A stretch of DNA of 64,000 bases. It comes from Bacillota bacterium. GTDB taxonomy: Bacteria; Bacillota; Clostridia; DSM-8532. The notes beneath the pieces are model-generated. The model made no database searches, was not told the origin of the DNA, and saw nothing but the letters and a program-made list of their open reading frames with translations. The DNA lies in the NCBI GenBank assembly GCA_023415205.1, contig JAEZLR010000034.1:17210-81209 (forward strand). Direction: 5' to 3'. Positions within the stretch are counted from its first letter, which is position 1, and each line of letters starts with the position of its first letter. The position numbers were made by a program, and so were the translations under genes. Positions 1 through 8,954 of this stretch are shown piece by piece.

Positions 1-1
1 C

Positions 2-550
2 ATGTTTGAGGTCAGGAATATGCGGGTGTTTTTCCTGACCCGGCATGTTTCCCTGAGACAGGCTTGTGATTTGGTCACTAAAGAGAGGATACTGGACTAT
101 ATTACCCGGTGTCACCAAGCCCTTCAACGTCTTGGGATTACCGAAGGAACAATGGCTGTTGCAGGCCTCAATCCCCATTCGGGAGAGCATGGCCTTTTTG
201 GTGATGAGGAAGTGGAGCAGGTCACACCGGCTGTTTTGGAGGCACAGAAGCAAGGGTATCAGGTGGTAGGCCCCATAGGGGCCGATTCGGTTTTCCATCT
301 GGCCTTGATGGGCAGATTTAATTCTGTTTTATCCCTCTATCATGACCAGGGGCACATTGCCACCAAAACCCTTGATTTTGAAAGAACCATCGCCCTGACC
401 ATCGGATTGCCCTTCTTAAGAACCTCCGTGGACCACGGAACTGCCTTTGATATTGCAGGAACAGGCAAGGCCAGTGCTGTAAGCATGATGGAGGCTATCA
501 GATTGGCGGCCAAATACTCGCCGCATTACAATAGGGAGGCCCTTTTGTAA
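2..550 (+). CDS. pdxA: PdxA-family dehydrogenase, 5'-truncated by the window edge
   Basis: C-terminal part of a PdxA-family NAD-dependent dehydrogenase. The family oxidises and decarboxylates 4-phosphohydroxy-L-threonine in pyridoxal phosphate synthesis or, in the PdxA2 branch, 4-phospho-D-threonate. The frame is open to the window edge. At 182 residues against about 330 for the family, roughly 150 N-terminal residues lie outside, so the ATG at base 2 is not the real start. Visible in family order are AGLNPHSGEHGLFGDEE, the metal-ligand stretch SLYHDQGH and the closing RTSVDHGTAFDIAG. The sequence cannot separate PdxA from PdxA2; a kinase partner (DUF1537) upstream would favour PdxA2. It lies 77 bp before aspA on the same strand. 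Family certain, substrate not. Confidence 0.88.
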   Translation: MFEVRNMRVFFLTRHVSLRQACDLVTKERILDYITRCHQALQRLGITEGTMAVAGLNPHSGEHGLFGDEEVEQVTPAVLEAQKQGYQVVGPIGADSVFHLALMGRFNSVLSLYHDQGHIATKTLDFERTIALTIGLPFLRTSVDHGTAFDIAGTGKASAVSMMEAIRLAAKYSPHYNREALL

Positions 551-627
551 TTATTCCATCCACAAGTACAGTTTTCTTAGTATAATGAAAGCATATTGAG
601 TTAAAGACAGTAAAAGAGGTAGAACCG

Positions 628-2010
628 ATGAGATACGAACACGACCTGATCGGTGAAATGCCGATAGACGATGATAAATACTATGGCATTCATACGGCTC
701 GGGCCTTAAAGAATTTTGCCCTGACAGGGCGGCCCATTCATCCCGAATTGGTGGAGGCCCTGGTGACGGTAAAAAAGGCGGCTGCTCTCACCAACCGTGA
801 GATTGGTGCACTGGACAAGCGTATTGCCAACGCCATTATTGATGCTTGTGATGAAATACTGGCAGGGGCCATCCGGGATCAGTTTGTGGTGGATGCCATG
901 ATGGGAGGGGCGGGCACCTCGGCCAATATGAATGCCAATGAGGTGATTGCCAACCGCGCTCTGGAGCTTCTGGGTGAGCCCAAAGGGGGCTACGGCCTTA
1001 TCCATCCCCTGGATCATGTCAACAGGCACCAGTCTACCAACGACGTATTTCCTACGGCGGTGCGCATTGCGGCCATACGCCTTTTAAAGCCCGTAACCGA
1101 ACAGTTTGCCCAGCTACAAACCGCCCTGCAGGAGAAGGAAGAGGAATTCTCCAAGGTGGTGAAGGTGGGACGTACCCAGTTGCAGGATGCCGTCCCGGTG
1201 ACCTTGGGCCAGGAATTCGGGGCATGGGCCCAAGCGATTTCAAGAGACCGTTGGCGGCTCTATAAGGCGGAGGAGAGGCTCCGGCAGGTGAATATCGGGG
1301 GAACGGCAGTGGGAACAGGCTTAAATGCCCCCAAAGCCTATATTTTCATCTGTATTGAAAGGCTGCGGGAGCTCACGGGGATGGGCTTATCCCGTGCCGA
1401 GTATATGATGGATCCCACCCAAAACTGTGATGTCTTTGTGGAGGTCTCAGGGCTATTAAAAACCGCCGCTGTGAATCTCACTAAGATTGCCAACGACCTG
1501 AGGCTTTTGTCTTCGGGGCCCAGAGCAGGCCTGGGAGAGATCATGCTCCCGGCGGTGCAGGCAGGTTCCTCCATGATGCCCGGCAAGGTCAACCCTGTCA
1601 TCGCGGAGGCAGTCAACCAGGTGGCCTACCAGATTATGGCCAATGACCTGGCTATCACTCTGGCGGCCCAGGGCGGACAATTGGAGCTCAATGCCTTTCT
1701 GCCCCTGATAGCCAAGAACCTATTTGAGATGCTGGATCTGCTTAATAACGTTCTTCCCATATTCATTCACCAATGCATTAAGGGCATTACCGCCAATACC
1801 GAAGTCTGCCTGGAGAAGCTCAGTGGAAGTTATTCCCTGATTACAGCTCTAAGTCGGTATCTGGGGTATGATCAAGCCACTTATGTGGCCTCTCTATGCG
1901 CTAAAACCGGAAAAACAGTTCAGGAAGTAGTATTGGAAGAAAAGCTTATGGATGAACAGAAGCTTAAGGAAATACTTAAGCCTGAGCTTTTAACAACACC
2001 CAATAAATAA
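628..2010 (+). CDS. aspA: Aspartate ammonia-lyase (fumarase/aspartase superfamily)
   Basis: Cytoplasmic tetrameric lyase that converts L-aspartate to fumarate and ammonia. The 460 residues match the usual length. The superfamily signature loop is read as GSSMMPGKVNPV near residue 310, and the substrate-binding stretches GAGTSANMNANEV (about residue 95) and HQSTNDVFPT (about residue 133) are intact. Aspartase and class II fumarase share these motifs; aspartase is preferred for its similarity and because aspA-type genes are often found in [FeFe]-hydrogenase maturation clusters. hydF follows after 19 bp. A weak AAGAGGT ribosome site precedes the ATG. A TATAAT box lies at 581-586 without a convincing -35, so a promoter in the short gap is possible but unproven. 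In this setting the ammonia could feed hydrogenase cofactor assembly, which is inference. Confidence 0.87.
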   Translation: MRYEHDLIGEMPIDDDKYYGIHTARALKNFALTGRPIHPELVEALVTVKKAAALTNREIGALDKRIANAIIDACDEILAGAIRDQFVVDAMMGGAGTSANMNANEVIANRALELLGEPKGGYGLIHPLDHVNRHQSTNDVFPTAVRIAAIRLLKPVTEQFAQLQTALQEKEEEFSKVVKVGRTQLQDAVPVTLGQEFGAWAQAISRDRWRLYKAEERLRQVNIGGTAVGTGLNAPKAYIFICIERLRELTGMGLSRAEYMMDPTQNCDVFVEVSGLLKTAAVNLTKIANDLRLLSSGPRAGLGEIMLPAVQAGSSMMPGKVNPVIAEAVNQVAYQIMANDLAITLAAQGGQLELNAFLPLIAKNLFEMLDLLNNVLPIFIHQCIKGITANTEVCLEKLSGSYSLITALSRYLGYDQATYVASLCAKTGKTVQEVVLEEKLMDEQKLKEILKPELLTTPNK

Positions 2011-2029
2011 ACACTTAAGGAGCGACCTC

Positions 2030-3274
2030 ATGAACAATTTAAATGAAACCCCCATGGGAAGCAGATTTACCATTGGCCTTTTCGGCAGAAGAAACGCGGG
2101 AAAGTCCTCCCTTATAAATGCCATAACCGGGCAGACCATTGCCATTACCTCAGAGGTGCCGGGGACTACCACCGATCCGGTGTACAAGGCCATGGAGCTT
2201 TTACCCATTGGCCCCGTTGTTTTTATTGACACTGCGGGGCTGGATGACGAAGGGGCTCTGGGTCAACTGCGCATTGAAAAGACCTATGAGGTTTTGAGGA
2301 AGTGTAATTTAGCCATTGTCGTAGCTGATATTGCCTCTGGAGTGACCCCCTTTGAAACGGATTTTGTCTTAGAATTGGTTAAACGCAGGATTCCCACCCT
2401 GTTCGTTTTCAATAAAAGCGATCAGAAGCCATTAAGCCAGGAGGAGCTCAAGGCCTGCCAAAGGCAGCTAGGGGTTCCCGTTGTTTTGGCCAGCGCCTCA
2501 ACCGGGGACGGTATCGAAAAGGTCAAGGAGCAGATTGTGGCAAGCTCGGCCTACGAGGAGTCCGAACCCATGCTGGTGGGTGACCTGATAAAAGGCGGGG
2601 ATCTCGTTGTTCTGGTAACGCCCATCGATAAGGCGGCCCCCAAGGGGAGGCTTATCCTTCCCCAGCAGCAGACCATCAGGGATATCATTGAAAGCGATGC
2701 TGTTGCACTGATTACCAAGGAGCATGAGCTCAAGCATACCCTAGAAAGCCTAAAAACTCCCCCTGCTATGGTGATCACCGATTCCCAAGCCTTTAACAAG
2801 GTTTCCGGCGACACTCCGTCCCATATTCCCTTAACCTCCTTCTCCATTCTGTTTGCCCGTCAAAAGGCAGACCTGGCTGAGATGGTAAGGGGAATTAAAC
2901 GTATTGAGCGGCTAAGGGCAGGAGATAAGGTTTTGATTGTGGAAGGGTGCACCCACCACCGCCAGGCAGATGATATCGGGAAGGTGAAAATCCCTCGGTG
3001 GATACGGCAGATTGCGGGAGGGGACATCCAGTTTGAATGGGCCTCCGGTGCTCATTATCCCAAGAATATTGAAGATTATGCGGTCATTATTCATTGCGGA
3101 GGCTGCATGCTCAACCGCAGGGAGATGCAGTACAGGGTGGCCAGGGCAAGAGAGCAGGGTGTCCATATCACCAATTACGGCATGCTCATTGCCTATGTTC
3201 AGGGAATCCTTCCAAGGGCCCTGAAGCCCTTCCCGGCGGCTAGCCTAGCCCTTGAAGAGAACGACCAGGTTTGA
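2030..3274 (+). CDS. hydF: [FeFe]-hydrogenase H-cluster maturation GTPase HydF
   Basis: Scaffold GTPase on which the HydE/HydG-made diiron subcluster is assembled before transfer to the hydrogenase HydA. The N-terminal GTPase domain shows P-loop GRRNAGKSS (about residues 19-27), the G3 stretch DTAGLDDEG and the G4 motif NKSD. A central dimerisation region follows. The C-terminal iron-sulfur domain has GCTHHRQADD (about residue 306) and then HCGGCMLN about 50 residues later, matching the family CxH...HCxxC cluster motif. The 414 residues fit the family. An AAGGAGCGACCTC stretch precedes the ATG. It sits 19 bp after aspA and is probably co-transcribed. hydE, hydG and hydA are not in the window. 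Confidence 0.95.
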   Translation: MNNLNETPMGSRFTIGLFGRRNAGKSSLINAITGQTIAITSEVPGTTTDPVYKAMELLPIGPVVFIDTAGLDDEGALGQLRIEKTYEVLRKCNLAIVVADIASGVTPFETDFVLELVKRRIPTLFVFNKSDQKPLSQEELKACQRQLGVPVVLASASTGDGIEKVKEQIVASSAYEESEPMLVGDLIKGGDLVVLVTPIDKAAPKGRLILPQQQTIRDIIESDAVALITKEHELKHTLESLKTPPAMVITDSQAFNKVSGDTPSHIPLTSFSILFARQKADLAEMVRGIKRIERLRAGDKVLIVEGCTHHRQADDIGKVKIPRWIRQIAGGDIQFEWASGAHYPKNIEDYAVIIHCGGCMLNRREMQYRVARAREQGVHITNYGMLIAYVQGILPRALKPFPAASLALEENDQV

Positions 3275-3309
3275 TTAGGATAATATATTTTATTTGAAGC
3301 AGGGATGAG

Positions 3310-4290
3310 ATGGTCCAGGAAGAAAAGCTCAGCCGTCAAAGAGAGGAATATATCTCAAGGATCAATATTGTTCAGGACTATATTGAGAGCCATATTTCCG
3401 AGGGGTTTTCCTTGGAGGAGCTGGCCGGAGTGGCCCGGTTTTCGCCTTTTCATTTTCACCGGATATTCGCAGCTATGACAGGGGAGACGCTGTTTCAATT
3501 TATTCAGAGGGTGCGTCTTGAAAAATCGGCTTTTCTATTGCTCACCCATAAAAATAGGGAGATCACACCCATAGCCCTGGATTGCGGTTTTTCCAACCAG
3601 GCTTCCTTTGCCAAGGCCTTTAAAGCCTATTTTGGTACCACTGCCAGCCAGTTCAGAGCCAAAAGCAAAATCTGCGAAGCCTATGCCCTAAAGACAGAAA
3701 GCAATTTAGGAAAAGAATTATATCAAGGAGTCTGCTACAATACTCCTGTAAGAAGGAGAGATTATGACTTTGGGCAGGCTGTTGAGATTCCCTATACTGT
3801 TGAAGTAAAAGACATACCGGACAGGAAGGTCGTCTATATTCGTCATTCGGGTCCGTACAAGAAAAATGCAGCTCTTTTTGAAAGGCTCAATCGGAGACTG
3901 TACCAATGGGCAGAGCCCCGGGGCTTGCTGAATAATCCTGGAATACAGTGGATCACCCTATTTCACGATCAGACCGGCCTGACTGAGGAGCATAAGCTCC
4001 GAATCAGTTTTTGCTTGGCGGTTGAAGGGGATGTTCAGGGAGAGGGCGAGATAGGCAATATGACCATTCCTGGTGGTAAATACGCCATTGGACATTTTGA
4101 GCTTAAGGAAGACCAATACCAAGAGGCCTGGCGGGCCATGGTTGTGGACTGGCTTCCCGAAAGCGGATATCAACCCGATGACCGGTATTGCTTTGAATGC
4201 TATCCTGAAAACTCAAATCAGCCCTGTGGCATACAAAAGGTAGATATTTATCTGCCTCTCACGCCCTTATCCTATGGCTCGAATTCTTAA
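3310..4290 (+). CDS. AraC-family regulator with GyrI-like effector domain
   Basis: Transcription regulator of 326 residues. The N-terminal 110 or so residues form an AraC double helix-turn-helix: the first helix pair around FSLEELAGVARFSPFHFHRIF, the second ending in DCGFSNQASFAKAFKAYFG. The C-terminal part (about 165-320) is a GyrI-like/Bacterial_AraC effector-binding domain, recognised by VEVKDIPDRKVVYIRHSGPY at its start and DIYLPL at its end. Such domains bind amphipathic or drug-like ligands in Rob and SbmC relatives. It follows hydF by 35 bp and precedes the UvrA-like gene by 39 bp on the same strand. Together with that efflux- or repair-type ATPase, this is compatible with a drug-responsive unit. 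Ligand unknown. Confidence 0.85.
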   Translation: MVQEEKLSRQREEYISRINIVQDYIESHISEGFSLEELAGVARFSPFHFHRIFAAMTGETLFQFIQRVRLEKSAFLLLTHKNREITPIALDCGFSNQASFAKAFKAYFGTTASQFRAKSKICEAYALKTESNLGKELYQGVCYNTPVRRRDYDFGQAVEIPYTVEVKDIPDRKVVYIRHSGPYKKNAALFERLNRRLYQWAEPRGLLNNPGIQWITLFHDQTGLTEEHKLRISFCLAVEGDVQGEGEIGNMTIPGGKYAIGHFELKEDQYQEAWRAMVVDWLPESGYQPDDRYCFECYPENSNQPCGIQKVDIYLPLTPLSYGSNS

Positions 4291-4329
4291 AATTTCTTCG
4301 GTTGTTCACCGGGAAAAGGAGCCTTTAGA

Positions 4330-7300
4330 ATGAGCAAGCCCGCAAAAAAGAACCTTGAGCTTAAATCCATTGGCACACTCCATGCCTGTGAGGATCACCA
4401 CTTTCTTACTCTTGACCGGGAGTATATTCCGGCCTTAAAGTTCCTCCATCACTTCAGTCACACACTCCTTTTCTACCTCACGGATCCCCAAAACGATGAT
4501 AAGAGGCCTTTAATGGGAGACAGTCCAGTAAAAGAGAGAGTCTGCAAGCTCCTTCATGTGGATGAGGAAAACGGTGTTCTGGCACTGGAAGGGGATTTGC
4601 CTTTGACACCAGTTACGATAATGGATATCAAACCCTATTTTCCTTGTGAGGACAGGGTGCGGGAAGTTTGTCTGCCGGAGAAAGCGGAGAAGCAGCCTGC
4701 TTGGCGGGAAGAGAGGCCTGTTTCTTATGACCCCTCAGTTAAGGTTACCAGGGTATCTCCTGAAGCAGATGGAGAAAGCTTCTCCATCACTTCGCTGGGG
4801 CAGGTGACAAAAATTGAGGGCCGGAACTATATCCTTCTGTTTGACGAGGCCTTTTCAATTATCCAAAAAGCCGTAAGGGGCTATTCCCACCTTCGCGTCC
4901 TATGGTGGTTTGATCGGTTTGACAAGGCCATCTATAGAAAGATCACCCAAAGCGATCCGCCTTATGAGAATGCCCCAAAAACCGGCATTTTTGCCACCCG
5001 CTCACCGGTGCGCCCCAATCCTGTGGCGGTAACCACTGTCAGAGTGATCCAATGGGATGAAATGAATCGGATGATCGAGGTGTCAGACCTGGATGCCTTT
5101 GATCATACACCCGTCATAGGAATCCTTCCCTATATTCCATCACAGTACAGGGTGAAGGAATCCCTTGTTCCCTATTGGCTGGAGCATTGGCCTCAATGGC
5201 TGGAGGATGATGGAAAACTCTCAGTATTTGAGGAACTGGATATTCAAGAAGCCGAGGATGTCAGGCTTCAGGCCTTCATGGAGGAAGAGGCCCCCCTTGA
5301 TTCTTCACCAGTTCCTCCGCTCAGGGAGTTGCTCGAGGTATCCCTCCTTGAAGAAATCTTAATCCAAGGAGCCAGGGTCAATAACCTGAAGGATATAAGC
5401 TGCACCATTCCTAAAAATCGCCTGACGGTTATTACAGGGGTCAGCGGCAGCGGGAAGTCTAGTCTGGCCTTTGATACGCTTTTTGCGGAAAGCAGAAGAC
5501 GGATGATGGACTTAATGGCCGGTGCGGTAAGATCCCTCCGCGATGAGATGGACAAACCGGATGTTGACAGAATTCTAGGGCTTCCGCCTGCTGTGGCCAT
5601 CGAGCAGCGTACTATGGGCAGAAATCCCAGGTCAACAGTGGGAACCGCCACCGACTGTGAGAGCTATTTACGGCTTTTGTTCTCTAAAGTGGGTACAAGG
5701 CATTGTCCCCAGTGCGGCGGGGCTGTTAAACCCCAAAGCCCGGAAGAGATTGTTAGGCTTCTTCTGCGACTGCGGGCGGGGACAGCTTTAACCATACAGC
5801 CCTTTAACAGCACGGAAAGCAAACAAGAGTTCATCCTTCCTGGCAAGGAAGCCCGTGATAACCTTCATCCAGTACTGAGCCGAAGTGTCAAAAAAGCTCT
5901 TTCAGAAGGCAAGGGGGCAATAACCGTCACCGTGGATAAAAGCAACAGCTTTCTTTTTCAGACGACCCATCTGTGTTATCCCTGTAACCGGATATTTTTT
6001 GATTTAACCCCGTCAAGCTTCAGTTTCAACCACCCTGAGAGCATGTGTCCTGTATGTAAGGGCCTCGGCGTCAAGCTGGAGGTGGATGCTGAGCTCATTG
6101 TCTCCAGACCCGATCTCTCCCTTTTAGACGGTGCCTCCCCATGGTGGGGCAGCTTGCGTAAATTCAGGCAGAAGCCCAATGCCAATTGGATGAGGGGTGA
6201 AATACTCGCACTTGCCGAGGCAATGGAGATTGATCTTGAAACAAGCTGGAACCAGCTTCCCGAGGATTTCAAAAAGCAGGCGCTTTATGGAAATGACGGT
6301 AGGGAAGTACGTTTTATATATGAAAACACCAATGGACGCAAGGGTGAAATTATGAGGCCGGTTGAAGGAGCTTATAACAGCATCCAGCGGTTGTTCAGGG
6401 AGAATACGGGAAATACTGCCGCCAGAATAGCTTCCACATTCATGCGGGAAATGCCCTGTCCCTGCTGCCATGGCGAGCGTCTGGCATCCGAGGGACGAGG
6501 AGTGACAGTAGGGGGGATGAGGTACCCAGAGGTTGTTCGGATGACCCTGGGGGAATTGACCCAATGGCTTACCCACCTTCCACAAAAGCTTTCAACGAGG
6601 GAGCGAGAAATAGCCCTGCCGCTTCTGAAGGCTCTTGATAAAAGGCTTCAGAATCTTATTCAGATAGGACTACATTATCTGGCCCTGGACCGTTCCTTGC
6701 CGACCTTGTCGGGGGGTGAGGCTCAGCGCCTCAAGCTGGCCGGTCAATTGGGCGGGGACATGACCAACATGCTGTATATTTTGGATGAACCCTCCGGAGG
6801 GCTTCACCCAAGGGATCACAAAAAGCTCATAGACATGATGAAGGCCTTGGTCCGGGAGGGCAATACCGTTGTGGTGGTGGAGCATGACGGTGAAACCATG
6901 CTGGCATCCGATAAGATTATTGACATGGGCCCGGGAGCGGGAGAACACGGGGGCTTGATTGTAGCTCAAGGAACACCTATGGAGGTTATGGCACAAAACG
7001 ATTCCCTTACCGGGCAATATTTAAAGGAACTGACTTCAATCCGTGCCGGTCAAGGGATTAACAGGAGAAGGGCCAGCCAGTGGTTGACCCTGAAAGGGGC
7101 GAGGCATCATAATCTTAAGAATATTACCGTTTCAATACCCTTGGGCGTTCTAACCTGTGTGACGGGAGTCAGCGGTTCAGGAAAGAGTAGTCTGATTGCG
7201 AAAACCCTTGTGCCAGCCCTGTCGGTACTGCTGGGACACGCCCAGGAAACGCCGCCCGGAGCTTTCCAGGCCATTGAGGGCTTTGAGTCCATCAATGAGA

Positions 7301-8076
7301 TCATCAGTATCTCCCAGCAACCCATTGGCCGTACCCCACGCTCCAATCCGGCCACCTACACAGGTGTTTTTGATGAAATCCGTACGCTCTTTGCCACAAC
7401 GGATGAGGCCAAGTGCAGAGGTTATAAGGGCAGCAAATTCAGCTTTAACAGCAAGGAGGGGCAGTGTGGGGAGTGCAATGGGGAAGGTAGAAAGTGCATC
7501 CCCATGCATTTCATGCCCGACATCTGGATAGAGTGCCCGGCTTGCCACGGTAAAAGATTTAATCGGGAGGCTCTTGAAATCACCCTGGAAGGGAAAACTA
7601 TTTCGGATATCCTTGAAATGAGTGTTGAAGAGGCTCTGACCTTCTTTAAAGGGCATGGCAGGATAACGTCGATTTTAGGCGCTCTGGCCAATGTGGGTCT
7701 GGATTACGTCAAGCTTGGGCAAAGTGCCCTCACTCTGTCAGGAGGAGAGGCACAAAGAGTCAAGCTGGCTAAGGAGTTAAGCCGGATGACTTCAGGACGT
7801 ACCCTGTATTTGCTTGACGAACCCACCTCGGGCCTTCACGCCACTGATATCAGGAAGCTTCTTCAAATCCTGCGGTGCATGACAGAGGCCGGCAATACAG
7901 TTCTCATGATAGAGCATCATTTAGAGGTCATTAGGCAGGCCGACTGGGTCATTGATTTGGGGCCCGAGGGTGGTCAGGAGGGAGGGTATCTGGTAGCCCA
8001 GGGAACCCCCGAGGAGGTGGCGGCAACCTGTGGAAGCGCTACCGGTGCCGAATTAAGAAATGTCTTTGGACTATAA
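4330..8076 (+). CDS. UvrA-type ABC ATPase fused to two N-terminal TsaA/TrmO-like domains
   Basis: A 1248-residue fusion. Residues about 9-115 form a degenerate TsaA-like domain (SIGTL at its start, the ALKFLHHFSH core, TIMDIKPYFPCED at its end). Residues about 150-275 are a second, better preserved TrmO/TsaA domain with TRSPVRPNPVAVT and DLDAFDHTPVIGILPYIP; TrmO methylates N6 of t6A37 in tRNA using SAM. From about 340 on it is UvrA: Walker A GVSGSGKSS (about 370), zinc pair CPQCGG (about 459), LDEPSGGLHPRD (about 818), second Walker A GVSGSGKSS (about 946), CGECNGEGRKC with CPAC (about 1046), and LDEPTSGLHATD (about 1162). The interval between the first CxxC and the VTVDK stretch is only about 70 residues, too short for the UvrB-binding domain of canonical UvrA, so this resembles UvrA2/DrrC proteins linked to drug resistance. 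Family assignment is firm; the role of the fusion is unknown. Confidence 0.9.
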   Translation: MSKPAKKNLELKSIGTLHACEDHHFLTLDREYIPALKFLHHFSHTLLFYLTDPQNDDKRPLMGDSPVKERVCKLLHVDEENGVLALEGDLPLTPVTIMDIKPYFPCEDRVREVCLPEKAEKQPAWREERPVSYDPSVKVTRVSPEADGESFSITSLGQVTKIEGRNYILLFDEAFSIIQKAVRGYSHLRVLWWFDRFDKAIYRKITQSDPPYENAPKTGIFATRSPVRPNPVAVTTVRVIQWDEMNRMIEVSDLDAFDHTPVIGILPYIPSQYRVKESLVPYWLEHWPQWLEDDGKLSVFEELDIQEAEDVRLQAFMEEEAPLDSSPVPPLRELLEVSLLEEILIQGARVNNLKDISCTIPKNRLTVITGVSGSGKSSLAFDTLFAESRRRMMDLMAGAVRSLRDEMDKPDVDRILGLPPAVAIEQRTMGRNPRSTVGTATDCESYLRLLFSKVGTRHCPQCGGAVKPQSPEEIVRLLLRLRAGTALTIQPFNSTESKQEFILPGKEARDNLHPVLSRSVKKALSEGKGAITVTVDKSNSFLFQTTHLCYPCNRIFFDLTPSSFSFNHPESMCPVCKGLGVKLEVDAELIVSRPDLSLLDGASPWWGSLRKFRQKPNANWMRGEILALAEAMEIDLETSWNQLPEDFKKQALYGNDGREVRFIYENTNGRKGEIMRPVEGAYNSIQRLFRENTGNTAARIASTFMREMPCPCCHGERLASEGRGVTVGGMRYPEVVRMTLGELTQWLTHLPQKLSTREREIALPLLKALDKRLQNLIQIGLHYLALDRSLPTLSGGEAQRLKLAGQLGGDMTNMLYILDEPSGGLHPRDHKKLIDMMKALVREGNTVVVVEHDGETMLASDKIIDMGPGAGEHGGLIVAQGTPMEVMAQNDSLTGQYLKELTSIRAGQGINRRRASQWLTLKGARHHNLKNITVSIPLGVLTCVTGVSGSGKSSLIAKTLVPALSVLLGHAQETPPGAFQAIEGFESINEIISISQQPIGRTPRSNPATYTGVFDEIRTLFATTDEAKCRGYKGSKFSFNSKEGQCGECNGEGRKCIPMHFMPDIWIECPACHGKRFNREALEITLEGKTISDILEMSVEEALTFFKGHGRITSILGALANVGLDYVKLGQSALTLSGGEAQRVKLAKELSRMTSGRTLYLLDEPTSGLHATDIRKLLQILRCMTEAGNTVLMIEHHLEVIRQADWVIDLGPEGGQEGGYLVAQGTPEEVAATCGSATGAELRNVFGL

Positions 8077-8114
8077 ATAGCCCAAAAAAGTACAGCATTT
8101 TACTCTGCTTAACC

Positions 8115-8142
8115 TTGCAACCAGCTAATTTTATGTTAAGAT
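8115..8142 (+). promoter_or_regulatory. Candidate sigma-A promoter for mntP
   Basis: TTGCAA at 8115-8120, 16 bp spacer, TAAGAT at 8137-8142. This would give a leader of about 130 nt before mntP. Reading is by eye only. Confidence 0.4.
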
Positions 8143-8149
8143 ATAAGGA

Positions 8150-8280
8150 CATGCCAATGCATGGGGAGAAAGGATAGTCTTTCTTTACAAAAACTTCGGC
8201 TGGCTTAGGAAGTCGCAATTGATTATTAATTGATGACCCAATCTTAATTAAGTCAGTAAAAGATCGGAAAGGGATTGGGT
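8150..8280 (+). promoter_or_regulatory. Structured 5' leader of mntP (class unassigned)
   Basis: The leader contains two clear hairpins. GTCGCAATT (from 8212) pairs with AATTGATGAC after a 7-nt loop, with one bulged A. Further down, ACCCAATC (about 8236-8243) can pair with GATTGGGT (8273-8280), which abuts the ATG and would bury the GGAAAGGG ribosome site in the loop/stem. Manganese-responsive yybP-ykoY riboswitches commonly precede mntP. A GGGGAG stretch is present near 8163, but the diagnostic loop sequences could not be matched, so no riboswitch class is claimed. Confidence 0.3.
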
Positions 8281-8844
8281 ATGGGCTTTTTTGGGTTATT
8301 TCTCATTGCTGTAAGCCTCTCCATGGATGCTTTTGCTGTTTCCATTTGCAAAGGGCTGTCCATGAAGAAGATGAGCTATAAAAACGCAGGTATCGTAGGC
8401 TTGTTCTTTGGGGGCTTTCAGGCGATTATGCCTCTTATTGGATACCTTCTGGGGACACAATTTAAAGGATTCATTACCCCGGTAGACCACTGGATTACCT
8501 TTGTTTTACTGGCCGTCATCGGCATAAAAATGATCCGTGAGGCAAAAGAATGCTGTCCTGTTTCTAACGGAACCCTTGATATTAAAGATTTAACCATGAT
8601 GGCCTTTGCCACAAGCGTGGATGCTCTGGCTGTGGGTATTACCTTTGCATTTCTTCAAATCACCATCCTTCCGGCTGTTGTTCTCATCGGGCTGACAACC
8701 TTTATCCTTTCCTTCCTAGGCGTCAAGATCGGTAATGTCTTTGGATCAAGGTTTCAATCCAAAGCCCAGATTGCGGGAGGTATCATCCTTATCCTTATGG
8801 GACTAAAGATTCTCCTGGAGCATCTGGGAATTATAAACTTTTGA
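8281..8844 (+). CDS. mntP: Putative manganese efflux pump MntP
   Basis: Small integral membrane exporter (187 residues from this ATG) made of two homologous three-helix halves, typical of the MntP/DUF204 family that removes excess Mn2+ from the cytoplasm. The acidic membrane motifs are intact: SMDAFAVSICKG in helix 1 and ATSVDALAVGI in the second half. Both carry the aspartates known to be needed for transport in MntP. An in-frame TTG lies two codons upstream (8275), but the ATG at 8281 is better placed after GGAAAGGG. The gene stands alone between the UvrA-like gene and the T-box, with its own long leader that can fold over the start site. Confidence 0.9.
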   Translation: MGFFGLFLIAVSLSMDAFAVSICKGLSMKKMSYKNAGIVGLFFGGFQAIMPLIGYLLGTQFKGFITPVDHWITFVLLAVIGIKMIREAKECCPVSNGTLDIKDLTMMAFATSVDALAVGITFAFLQITILPAVVLIGLTTFILSFLGVKIGNVFGSRFQSKAQIAGGIILILMGLKILLEHLGIINF

Positions 8845-8911
8845 TAGCCACCTTATGGATCTGACGAGGATTCATGTTTAGAAATTCAGGATTTTTTTGT
8901 AAATAAAGCAC

Positions 8912-8938
8912 TTGACAAACCTTCACGCATACTATAAA
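8912..8938 (+). promoter_or_regulatory. Candidate promoter of the T-box/trpP operon
   Basis: TTGACA at 8912-8917 is a perfect -35. TATAAA lies at 8933-8938 (15 bp spacer), or the poorer TAAAGT at 8935-8940 (17 bp). Transcription would start just before the T-box stem I. Confidence 0.5.
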
Positions 8939-8954
8939 GTAGAGCTAATATTTT

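Noticed and set aside
3012..3224. 70-codon frame inside hydF
   Set aside because: Same-strand shadow frame within the iron-sulfur domain of HydF with no independent signals.
8150..8280. Naming the mntP leader a yybP-ykoY manganese riboswitch
   Set aside because: Position fits, but the conserved loop sequences could not be recognised; only unassigned structure is reported.
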